Part shown: positions 1 through 7,272 of the stretch, one piece after another
How positions within the stretch are numbered: the stretch's first letter is position 1
Layout of the letters: each line of letters begins with the position of its first letter
Assembly (NCBI GenBank): GCA_052400625.1
Contig: JBQTGH010000003.1
Source of the DNA: Thermophagus sp052400625
Lineage (GTDB): Bacteria > Bacteroidota > Bacteroidia > Bacteroidales > Marinilabiliaceae
DNA length: 64,000 bases
Reading direction: 5' to 3' (one strand)
Position numbers and translations under genes: made by a program
Notes under the pieces: generated by a model
Told to the model about the DNA's origin: nothing
Database searches by the model: none
The model's input: the letters and a program-made list of their open reading frames with translations, nothing else

Positions 1-78
1 GTCCATCATTATAATCACATGGTCCTGGTGATTTCTACCACAGGGGGTCCATCATTATAATCACATGGTTCTGGTGAA
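1..78. repeat. Two tandem copies of a 46-bp unit (second incomplete)
   Basis: The stretch at 1-31 recurs at 47-77 with a single T/C difference, giving a repeat period of 46 bp. The array may continue upstream of the window. Nothing shows a function; it could be the edge of a longer tandem repeat or a decayed mobile element. Confidence 0.7.
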
Positions 79-490
79 TGGTTACAATAGAATCCGTAGG
101 AATCTAACATTTATAGAAATAAACAGCATCCGCAACATCATGCGCCAGGACAAAGTTTTCGCCGGTGATGCACAACGAGGTGTATCATCTCATCATTTTT
201 CACGGTAAACACAATTCGGGCGGCTTCACGACAGAAACATGAGAACACCCTACTCCGATGACTTAATAAAAAATACACTTTTCCGTTATTTGCCAATCGA
301 TAATTTTCAGTAATTTCGGGACTCGTTATAAAATGGGTTCATCACAAAAACGAACCTTACTTTATGAACGCCCATAAGCTATAAGTCGATTTGTTAGGGT
401 CGCAATGAATGACCTCTGAAAGGCTCCTACGGTTCATGGAGCAAGTCATGCCAATCTCCTTCGACCAATAATTAGAAAAACTTTATACGT
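79..490. other. Intergenic stretch without a recognisable gene
   Basis: No open frame of useful length or family signature is visible here. The last 50 bases resemble the right end of the R2 repeat and run into the start of the small ORF at 491. Confidence 0.5.
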
Positions 491-495
491 ATGCA
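441..495 (+). repeat. Partial R2 repeat (right end only)
   Basis: The sequence resembles the right half of the 109-bp R2 repeats at 9475, 30503, 32334 and 50361. It shares the pattern CATGC, then GACCAAT, then ATTA, then ACTTTATAC directly before ATG. The left palindromic half is not recognisable. The ATG at 491 sits where the terminal GGATGAAA of R2 would be. Confidence 0.5.
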
Positions 496-661
496 AAAAC
501 AGAACACCTTATTTTTAGTATTAGCCCTTGGCATTTGTTCGGCAACACTACTCGTTGACCGTTTTCTTGTAACGATACCCGATGGGTTGGTTATAATATT
601 GATGATTGTTGCCGTTGTTTTATTAATTTATCATTTCATTCTTTCCAGGAAGAATAAATAG
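491..661 (+). CDS. Small membrane protein, 56 aa
   Basis: This 56-residue frame begins MQKQNTLFLV. It has two hydrophobic stretches, about residues 6-21 and 29-49, separated by a short DRF/PDG turn. It ends in the basic tail SRKNK, which fits a two-helix inner-membrane protein with a cytoplasmic C-terminus. I do not recognise a family. The start codon coincides with the right end of a partial R2 repeat, as it does at ackA and the biotin carrier gene, which supports this ATG. It has no operon partner: the next gene is about 500 bp away. It could be real, or it could be a hydrophobic remnant; the composition favours a real membrane peptide. Confidence 0.45.
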   Translation: MQKQNTLFLVLALGICSATLLVDRFLVTIPDGLVIILMIVAVVLLIYHFILSRKNK

Positions 662-1143
662 AAGCAGCGAGTAGCAAAATACAGAAATACATCTACTGTA
701 AATTTTCCCATTATAAAATATTGCCCAACAGAACTTTTCCCTTGGTCGTTGCGGATTTGCAGTTCACAACGCATCATTCTAGGGAATAGAAATCCCGTTC
801 TTCTACTCGATAAAGATTAAATCACGTTTAAACCCGAAAAATGCATTAGAAAATCTATTACGAATTAAAATTGCTGCCAATCAAGGCGCAAGCTAACTTG
901 TTTCAATTCACCATAGCGATGCTATGCCTCATTTCAACAAGTTCTTAACTGATAGCACTTTTAATTCTCATGACGAAGTTCAAATGCATAATTCGGGATT
1001 AATTCTTTTTCTTTTGATTTTTTTATACGGATTGCAAAGCCTTTTTTTAAGTTCTGCATGGCTTACAAATCACGCAGGTGTGGGGAAAGCCAACAATATG
1101 TCAAGGTCCCACCAAATAATAAAAAATGATTCGCGGGATTTTT
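662..1143. other. Intergenic, occupied mainly by R1 copy 1
   Basis: Apart from the R1 element at 831-997, no gene is seen between the small ORF and the AraC-type regulator. The 77-codon frame from 924 begins inside R1 and is shared in part by the other R1 copy, so it is not called. Confidence 0.5.
831..997 (+). repeat. R1 element copy 1: 167 bp with terminal inverted repeats
   Basis: The element is bounded by AACCCGAAAAATGCATTAG on the left and, on the right, by a near inverse complement ending ATGCATAATTCGGG. Inside it lies a long imperfect hairpin (AACTTGTT ... CATAGC-GAT-GCTATG ... AACAAGTT). A nearly identical copy of the same length and orientation lies at 6094-6260. Size, inverted ends and lack of a gene suggest a MITE-like element. 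Open frames across it are not genes. Confidence 0.75.
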
Positions 1144-1151
1144 TACTTTTG
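1144..1151 (+). promoter_or_regulatory. Bacteroidota-type -7 box for the AraC-family gene
   Basis: TACTTTTG matches the TAnnTTTG -7 consensus and lies 24 bp before the ATG at 1176. No clear TTTG -33 box is seen at the usual spacing. Confidence 0.5.
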
Positions 1152-1175
1152 TACTGAATCGTTTTACATTAAGAA

Positions 1176-2318
1176 ATGCAACTCATCCTGCCATTTAATC
1201 GCCTAGCTCTTAGTCTTATTTGTCTTGTAATGGGAATCGTATTTTTAGTGGTGCCTGTTCAAAATAATACCAACCTAAAGCCGTATAAGAAGTCGTTAAT
1301 CATCTTGTCGGTGGCCTATTTTTCTTTCGCCTCACTATTCATTCTTTCTGTTCTGTTAATGCCCAAATTAAAGGTGTTAACCGAATTTTTCGATTTTATA
1401 GGACTTGTGGTGGGCTATATTCAGGCACTTTTGTTTACATTTTCCTTGCTTTTATTAATTGATAGTCGTTTTGTTACCGTCAAAAGAATTGTGCATCACA
1501 CAATACCACTCATTTTGTTTGTCTTGGTATACTTCACATTCTGCCTTTTTTTTGATGTTCCTGTTGTAAAAGATTTTTCTGTCGTAAAATTCAACCTTTC
1601 CAATCCTTGTGTTTTCACCCGTGTATTGTTCTCGGGTCTTTATTTAGTACAAATTTCCTATTATGTCTATTTATTTTTACTGATAGAGAAGAAATGTAAA
1701 AAAGATATAAACAATTATTATTCGGGGAATCAGGAAGCCATTATCCGGACAGTACATTATCTGTTTTTTGCCGCCACAACAATGGGTGTTTTAGCTTTTT
1801 TATGGATTGTATATCCGGTTTTCTGGATTGAAAATGTACTCATTGTTTTTTCCTCTGTTTTTTATCTTGTTTTCGCCATTAATTATATTCGTTATCCCAT
1901 TATTTTTTTCGAATTAGAGCCTTTATTAAAGGATACTTCCCTAAAAAAGGAGAAGCATTTCAGCGTTGAGATGGGGCTTCCTATGGATTGGGCGGTTTAC
2001 AAAGCACAAATAGAAAAATCTAAAATATTTCTCAAAAAGGGAATTACCCTTGAAGAATTGGCCTTGTGGTTAGGGGTAAGCCGAACGGTTCTTTCTAATT
2101 CCATAAATTCGCAGGAAGGCAAAAACTTCAATTCCTGGATAAATTCCATGCGTATTTCAGAAGCAATACAAATGATGAATACGCAACCGGAGCTGCCTAT
2201 TGCCCAGATAGCTGAGCTTACCGGCTATTCAGAACCCTCTAATTTTGGGCGCCAGTTCAAATTAATTACGGGTAGCACCCCCGGCCAATACAAAAAAGCC
2301 ATTCAATTAAACATCTGA
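1176..2318 (+). CDS. Membrane-anchored AraC-family transcriptional regulator
   Basis: This 380-residue protein has about seven hydrophobic segments in residues 1-245 and a C-terminal AraC-type double helix-turn-helix at roughly 285-375. The first helix-turn-helix contains LEELALWLGVSRTVLSN; the second contains IAQIAELTGYSEPSNFGRQF followed by the family's TPGQY. This layout is common in Bacteroidota, where a multi-pass N-terminal domain probably senses a membrane or extracellular cue. The ligand cannot be read from the sequence. The gene is followed by a hairpin and then by the T9SS GLUG adhesin gene on the same strand, a plausible but unproven target. Both genes lie between the two R1 elements. 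Confidence 0.85.
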   Translation: MQLILPFNRLALSLICLVMGIVFLVVPVQNNTNLKPYKKSLIILSVAYFSFASLFILSVLLMPKLKVLTEFFDFIGLVVGYIQALLFTFSLLLLIDSRFVTVKRIVHHTIPLILFVLVYFTFCLFFDVPVVKDFSVVKFNLSNPCVFTRVLFSGLYLVQISYYVYLFLLIEKKCKKDINNYYSGNQEAIIRTVHYLFFAATTMGVLAFLWIVYPVFWIENVLIVFSSVFYLVFAINYIRYPIIFFELEPLLKDTSLKKEKHFSVEMGLPMDWAVYKAQIEKSKIFLKKGITLEELALWLGVSRTVLSNSINSQEGKNFNSWINSMRISEAIQMMNTQPELPIAQIAELTGYSEPSNFGRQFKLITGSTPGQYKKAIQLNI

Positions 2319-2343
2319 TTATCTGCAGTCTGCATAAAACTAG

Positions 2344-2374
2344 TCAAATCGTACAGGATATTTGTACGATTTGA
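2344..2374 (+). terminator. 12-bp perfect hairpin after the AraC-family gene
   Basis: TCAAATCGTACA and its exact complement enclose a 7-nt loop 25 bp past the stop codon. They are followed by a T-rich tract (ACTTTTTGTTTTCC). It is most likely a terminator; a dyad operator for the regulator is an alternative. Confidence 0.6.
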
Positions 2375-2760
2375 TTATTCACTTTTTGTTTTCCTTTTTT
2401 TCTTTGAGAACGGTTTTAATTAAACCTGAGGCATAGGGTATTACTGTGTTCCTCCTTTGTGAGTAATTCATGGTATGGTGTTCCGGTATGACCTGTAACA
2501 CCGGTTTTGCCGTGCAAGTTATTTCGGCATGTGGGAGGAACCAAAAACAGGCTTGGTTTCGGATTGTGACGGGCAACCCAAAGGGGGCTCGAAATAGCAG
2601 GACTTGCAGCCACAGCTTTCGACCATCAAACACAACAGGCTTGATAAGAAAGGTTCAAATTTAAGGTCAGACCGGTTCCGGGAATGTGGGTTTTTCAAGG
2701 AAAATCTGTGTCTGCGGCTGAGCACTTAACGTTTAAATAAAGTCAACTAATCAGATAGAA
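2375..2760. other. Intergenic between the AraC-type gene and the GLUG adhesin
   Basis: Several short overlapping open frames exist on both strands, but none resembles a known protein. The stretch is richer in GC than its surroundings and contains a short inverted repeat (CCGGT at 2484, ACCGG at 2499). It may be a long leader or decayed DNA. Confidence 0.4.
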
Positions 2761-5700
2761 ATGAAACGAAAACTTTTACTCTTATTTGTGTGGTGCCTTA
2801 TCAACGCAATGTTCCTCGGGGCACAAACAGCAACCGCACCTGCAGGTAGCGGAACAGAAAACCATCCTTACCAAATTTCAAACATTGAAAATTTATATTG
2901 GCTATCGCAAACCGAAACGGCATGGGATGCCTATTTTGAGCAAACAACAGATATTGATGCTTCTACTACAAGCACTTGGGATAGTGGTAACGGCTTCTCC
3001 CCCATTGGTAATCAAACAACCCAATTTTCGGGACATTATAACGGGAAAGGTTATACCATCGATGGCCTAACCATTAACCGTTCATCCACCCATTATATCG
3101 GTTTATTTGGATATACCAGAACTGCCACCATTGATAGCTTAGGGCTTACTAATGTTAAAGTAAAAGGGACTTCTAATGTAGGCGCCCTGGTGGGATATAA
3201 TTATTATTCCACGCTGAGAAATAGTTCTTCCACCGGCTCGGTTTCGGGATACGATAATGTTGGCGGCCTGGTGGGGTGGAATTTGACAGGCACAGCGGAA
3301 TATATGATAACGAATTGTTACTCTTCCTGCTCGGTTTTTGGGAATAAAGGGGTCGGTGGCTTGGCGGGCTATAATTCTTTATCCTCGACGGTAAATAATA
3401 GTTATTCCACCGGCGCGGTTACAGGCGATGATAATGTCGGTGGTTTGGTGGGATATAATGCTTTATCATCGACGATAAATAATTGTTGTTTCACCGGCTC
3501 GGTTACGGGAGATTGCTACATCGGCGGCCTGGTGGGCTATAATAATTCATCGACGGTAAGTAATAGTTATTCCACCGGCGCGGTTACAGGAAATCATAGC
3601 GTCGGTGGCCTGGTAGGATATAATAATACATCCTCATCGGTAAGTACCAGTTATTCCACCGGTGCGGTCTTTGGGATTGGAATTATTGGCGGCCTGGTGG
3701 GTTTAAATTCTTCATCATCGACGATAAATAATTGTTATTACAATTACGAAACCAGCGGCCAAACATCCGGCGTTGGCTCTGACCACAACAGTCAAACCGT
3801 AACACCCCTTACCACCACGGCCATGAAAAAAAGCTCAACCTATATTTTATGGGACTTTACAAATACCTGGAAGATGGTAGACGATATGACGTTCCCTCGT
3901 TTGGTTCATGTTTCTAATTTGCCGGTCATACTACCTACGCTTTCTTCCAACACAACCGTCAGTGAAACATATATTGATACCATTCAAGTTGTGTACATGG
4001 ACAATCAGGATGTATCCCTGGAATTATTATCTTATCCCGAAGGCATGACCCTGACACAAGACCGGATCATCCATTATTCACCAACAAGCTGGGGAAACGA
4101 TATGGTCGAAATAAGGGTGACGGACGGTGATGGGTTGTCTTATATCTATAGTTACAATATTCAAACAATCGGTTTAAGTGGTAGAGGTACAGAAAGTGAA
4201 CCATACCATATTGGCACACTAGATGATTTGCACCAGTTGTCCGGGTTGCCAGTTTTATGGGATAAATATTTTATCCAAACAGCTGATATACAAGCTTCCG
4301 AAACGAGCAGCTGGAATGATGAAGCCGGTTTCTCCCCTATTGGCAACCTGACCCAAAATTTTACCGGTAATTATAACGGGCGAGGCCATACCATCGATGG
4401 CCTAACCATGAACCATCCATTCACCCAATATATCGGTTTATTTGGTTTTACCAGTGGTGCAACCATTGACAGCTTAGGGCTTACCAATGTTAAAATACAA
4501 GGATTTTATAGTGTTGGCAGCCTGGTGGGATATACCGATTATTCCACGTTAAGTAATAGCTATTCCACCGGCTCGGTTGCCGGGGTGGGAAATGTTGGCG
4601 GCCTGGTGGGTTCCAATACTTCTTCTAATATAAATAATTGTTACTGCACCAGCTCTGTTTCGGGGGTGAATGATATCGGCGGATTGGTGGGAATCAATCA
4701 ATTATTATCTACGGTAAATAACTGCTATTCTACGGGTTCGGTTTCAGGGAAGAGCATTGTTGGCGGGTTGGTAGGATATAATATTGAATCCGAGATAAGA
4801 AATAGTTATGCCACGGGTTCTGTTTCGGGAGAAAATAAGATGTGTGGTGGTTTGGTGGGCTATAATTTTAATTCCGAGGTAAATAATGGTTATGCCATTG
4901 GTTTGGTTACCGGCAATAAAATGACTGGAGGCTTGGTGGGAAGTAATAGTACCTCAGAGATAAATAGTAGTTATTTCAATAGCGAAACCAGTGGACAAAC
5001 ATCCGGGATGGGTGATGACAACCACCATCAAACCGTAACAGCCCTTACCACAAATGAAATGAAAGACCAAAGCCATTTTGAAGAATGGAGTTTTACTACC
5101 GATACTGCGGTTTGGGGTATAAAAGCCAATAGCACTTACCCTGCTTTATTAAGCATAAAAAACAATGCGCCTTTTGCGTTTGCGGATACCCTAAATGTTG
5201 CGGGAAATCGTTCGTTGCTGACAAACGATTATGACTACGAGACTGCACAGGAGGCTCTTACCTGCAAACTAATTTCTGCGACCACAAAAGGAAGCATAAT
5301 TAATGGCACTTATCGTTTTAATCCCGGTACACCAATTGGAACAATGGATACCGTAACCTATCGTGTAGGTGAATTGTTAGCCAGCGGCGATACGCTATGG
5401 GGCAACTATGCGGTAGCCATATTACAAAAAGCGAATAATACGGCCCCTGTATTAACGTCAGTTAAAGAGGTAACAGCCAATGAAGACACGCCACTAACAT
5501 TATCGCTTCATGATGTTACGGCAAGTGACCTGGAAAATGATGCACTGTGGCTGGTGATTTCATCCAGAGATAATTACACGGTAAATGGTACCACCATCAC
5601 ACCCGGTGCCGGGTTTGTCGGTACATTAACGGTTCCCGTGGCTGTAAGCGATGGTGAATTAATAAGCAATTGGATGGATATGACCATTACAGTCGGGCAA

Positions 5701-5940
5701 AATGTTTCTATTCAGCCAACAGAACAAAATAGGACGGCCATTAATGTATATCCAAATCCTGTCACAACAACATTAAATGTTACGGGCAGCACAGGTGTTG
5801 CTTATATTTATGATTTAACCGGTAAAATGGTGTTGAGCCGGGATTTGAGCCTAGACAACAGCATAAACCTATCACCATTATCCAAAGGCATTTACCTGTT
5901 AAGCATTGATGGAGAGTGCATAAAAGTGGTGAAGGAATAA
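2761..5940 (+). CDS. T9SS-secreted GLUG-repeat surface protein
   Basis: This is a 1059-residue secreted protein with a signal peptide at residues 1-21 (MKRKLLLLF... FLGAQ). Two homologous modules each begin with a GxGTExxPY start: residues 29-375 and 474-798. Each carries a run of GLUG motifs of the form VGGLVGYN followed by STGSVSG, expected to form a right-handed beta-helix. Ig-like segments follow each module, at about 390-470 and 800-980. A type A T9SS sorting domain closes the protein at 992-1059, with VYPNP, DLTGK and LSKGIYLLSI motifs. It is probably exported by the Por machinery and anchored on the cell surface, with an adhesion or matrix role inferred from the repeats. It lacks any visible enzyme domain. 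It lies between two R1 repeats, downstream of an AraC-type regulator. Confidence 0.9.
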   Translation: MKRKLLLLFVWCLINAMFLGAQTATAPAGSGTENHPYQISNIENLYWLSQTETAWDAYFEQTTDIDASTTSTWDSGNGFSPIGNQTTQFSGHYNGKGYTIDGLTINRSSTHYIGLFGYTRTATIDSLGLTNVKVKGTSNVGALVGYNYYSTLRNSSSTGSVSGYDNVGGLVGWNLTGTAEYMITNCYSSCSVFGNKGVGGLAGYNSLSSTVNNSYSTGAVTGDDNVGGLVGYNALSSTINNCCFTGSVTGDCYIGGLVGYNNSSTVSNSYSTGAVTGNHSVGGLVGYNNTSSSVSTSYSTGAVFGIGIIGGLVGLNSSSSTINNCYYNYETSGQTSGVGSDHNSQTVTPLTTTAMKKSSTYILWDFTNTWKMVDDMTFPRLVHVSNLPVILPTLSSNTTVSETYIDTIQVVYMDNQDVSLELLSYPEGMTLTQDRIIHYSPTSWGNDMVEIRVTDGDGLSYIYSYNIQTIGLSGRGTESEPYHIGTLDDLHQLSGLPVLWDKYFIQTADIQASETSSWNDEAGFSPIGNLTQNFTGNYNGRGHTIDGLTMNHPFTQYIGLFGFTSGATIDSLGLTNVKIQGFYSVGSLVGYTDYSTLSNSYSTGSVAGVGNVGGLVGSNTSSNINNCYCTSSVSGVNDIGGLVGINQLLSTVNNCYSTGSVSGKSIVGGLVGYNIESEIRNSYATGSVSGENKMCGGLVGYNFNSEVNNGYAIGLVTGNKMTGGLVGSNSTSEINSSYFNSETSGQTSGMGDDNHHQTVTALTTNEMKDQSHFEEWSFTTDTAVWGIKANSTYPALLSIKNNAPFAFADTLNVAGNRSLLTNDYDYETAQEALTCKLISATTKGSIINGTYRFNPGTPIGTMDTVTYRVGELLASGDTLWGNYAVAILQKANNTAPVLTSVKEVTANEDTPLTLSLHDVTASDLENDALWLVISSRDNYTVNGTTITPGAGFVGTLTVPVAVSDGELISNWMDMTITVGQNVSIQPTEQNRTAINVYPNPVTTTLNVTGSTGVAYIYDLTGKMVLSRDLSLDNSINLSPLSKGIYLLSIDGECIKVVKE

Positions 5941-5952
5941 GATGAAACCGAG

Positions 5953-6000
5953 AACCGAAGTCAGGAACCCGATTCCTTAGGGTTTTCTGGCTTTGGTTTT
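5953..6000 (+). terminator. Imperfect stem-loop after the GLUG gene
   Basis: AACCGAAGTCAGGAACCC pairs, with a few mismatches, with GGGTTTTCTGGCTTTGGTT across a GATTCCTTA loop and ends in TTTT. It lies 12 bp after the stop. Confidence 0.55.
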
Positions 6001-6055
6001 GGCACTATATACCTATTCTTATTGTGTTCATCACACTGGTGCATGCCCCTTTCAT
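5984..6055 (-). repeat. Degenerate R2 repeat core
   Basis: Read on the plus strand it contains ATACCTATTCTTATTGTGT and then GGTGCATGCCCCTTTCATCC. This matches the reverse-oriented R2 copy at 16803-16912. The left part overlaps the preceding terminator and is not clearly preserved. Confidence 0.5.
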
Positions 6056-6093
6056 CCTATCATAAAAGAAAAAATGAATGCGATATTTGGATT

Positions 6094-6262
6094 AACCCGA
6101 AAAATGCATTAGAAAATCTATTACGAATTAAAATTGCTGCCAATCAAGTCGCAAGCTAACTTGTTTCGATTCACCATAGCGGTGCTATGTCTCATTTCAA
6201 CAAGTTCTTGATTGATTGCACTTTTAATTCTCATGACGAAGTACTAATGCATAATTCGGGTT
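6094..6262 (+). repeat. R1 element copy 2
   Basis: It is nearly identical to 831-997 and in direct orientation, with clearer inverted ends: AACCCGAAAAATGCATTAG and CTAATGCATAATTCGGGTT (two mismatches when complemented). Its right end touches the stop codon of the minus-strand BMP-like gene (TAA at 6264-6262). The outer flanks of both copies carry TTTAAA, which could belong to the ends or to a target site. Confidence 0.75.
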
Positions 6263-7272
6263 TAAATATCCCCGCCGGAACTCAAAATGAATTCTTTTTC
6301 TTTTTCAATAGCAGTTTTAATGAGTTCCTCCGGAATTTGGGTGTTTTCCATCACCACTTCATTCATCCAGAAATCGGTACTACCATCATCCATAGAAAGC
6401 ACTACATTCCCTGAGTTGAGATTTCCGGAAGAGAATTGTTCGATACAATCGAACACCACCTTGTCGAAACGCTTTATAACAGAGCCGGTAACAACAGTAA
6501 GGCCCATCCAGCTTTGGTCGGCATCCACACCTACCACGTATCGCTGTTTCGGAAAGTCACGTGCAGCATTTATAATACCCTGGTTCGACCCCGACGACAG
6601 TGCAAACAACAAGTTGTGGTCCGGTAAGAGGTTGTTGGTAAACCGGTAGGCCGAATCGGGCATTTCGAACCCTGAAAAACCGGTACTCAGAAATTGGGGA
6701 GGACTGACCGTTCCGCCGGCATCAGCCACGCCCTGGTTAAATCCTTGGATGTATTCCGTAAGGAAAGGGGCATCGAAACCAGCCACCACCAATGCTTTGC
6801 AAGGGGAAGCTTTTTGAGCCGATATGTAACCGCTGACGTAGGAAGAGGCATAGGTATGAAACGTAACTTGAAACAATCTATCCTGCGCCGAAGCTGTTGT
6901 CTCCAAACCGAGAACAAAATGCTTTCCAAAATGGCCGTTAATGCTTTCAAGGGCCGAGGTGTATTGCGACCCAACGATTATAACTAATGCTTCCGGCGAG
7001 ATGTCGCTTTTTAACTCAGAGATGTCCTGGATCCACTGTTCACCCGCCTCCAGCGAGTCGGGAATAATATAATTCACTTTAAAATTGACGGTCTGTACGG
7101 TTTTTTCAATGCCTTCATAGACGCCATCCACAAAACTACGGTCCCCGATTCCTTCGGTTGGAAATAGCACAAACACCTCAAATTCAGGAACAAATTCAGA
7201 TAATTCATCCTCTTTTTTGCAGGCAGATACAGCCAATACGAGAAAACACAAAATAGCCAGACTTCTTTTCAC
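6262..7272 (-). CDS. BMP/PnrA-like substrate-binding lipoprotein
   Basis: This 336-residue lipoprotein has a lipobox (AVSAC) with Cys18 as the lipidation site. The fold expected is the basic-membrane-protein/PnrA type I periplasmic-binding domain. Typical pieces are GIGDRSFVDGVYEGI near residue 42, VAGFDAPFLTEYIQGF in the middle, and the ligand-loop region VVGVDADQSWMG near 240. Family members usually bind nucleosides for an ABC importer, but no permease or ATPase gene is nearby. It starts with GTG at 7272 and overlaps the upstream fusion gene by four bases (GTGA), so the two are probably co-translated. A role as a partner sensor or binding protein for the fusion protease is inference. Confidence 0.8.
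   Translation of the reverse strand: MKRSLAILCFLVLAVSACKKEDELSEFVPEFEVFVLFPTEGIGDRSFVDGVYEGIEKTVQTVNFKVNYIIPDSLEAGEQWIQDISELKSDISPEALVIIVGSQYTSALESINGHFGKHFVLGLETTASAQDRLFQVTFHTYASSYVSGYISAQKASPCKALVVAGFDAPFLTEYIQGFNQGVADAGGTVSPPQFLSTGFSGFEMPDSAYRFTNNLLPDHNLLFALSSGSNQGIINAARDFPKQRYVVGVDADQSWMGLTVVTGSVIKRFDKVVFDCIEQFSSGNLNSGNVVLSMDDGSTDFWMNEVVMENTQIPEELIKTAIEKEKEFILSSGGDI

Noticed and set aside
1..78. Possible CRISPR-like array at the start
   Set aside because: Only two units with a 15-bp non-repeat spacer and no cas genes; a simple tandem repeat fits better.
924..1157. Open frame of 77 codons, resembling another at 6187-6414
   Set aside because: Both frames arise from the shared R1 element and its hairpin; the similarity is that of the repeat, not of a protein.
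2379..2725. Overlapping short open frames on both strands before the GLUG gene
   Set aside because: None shows a family motif, a signal peptide or a promoter, and they overlap each other in several frames.
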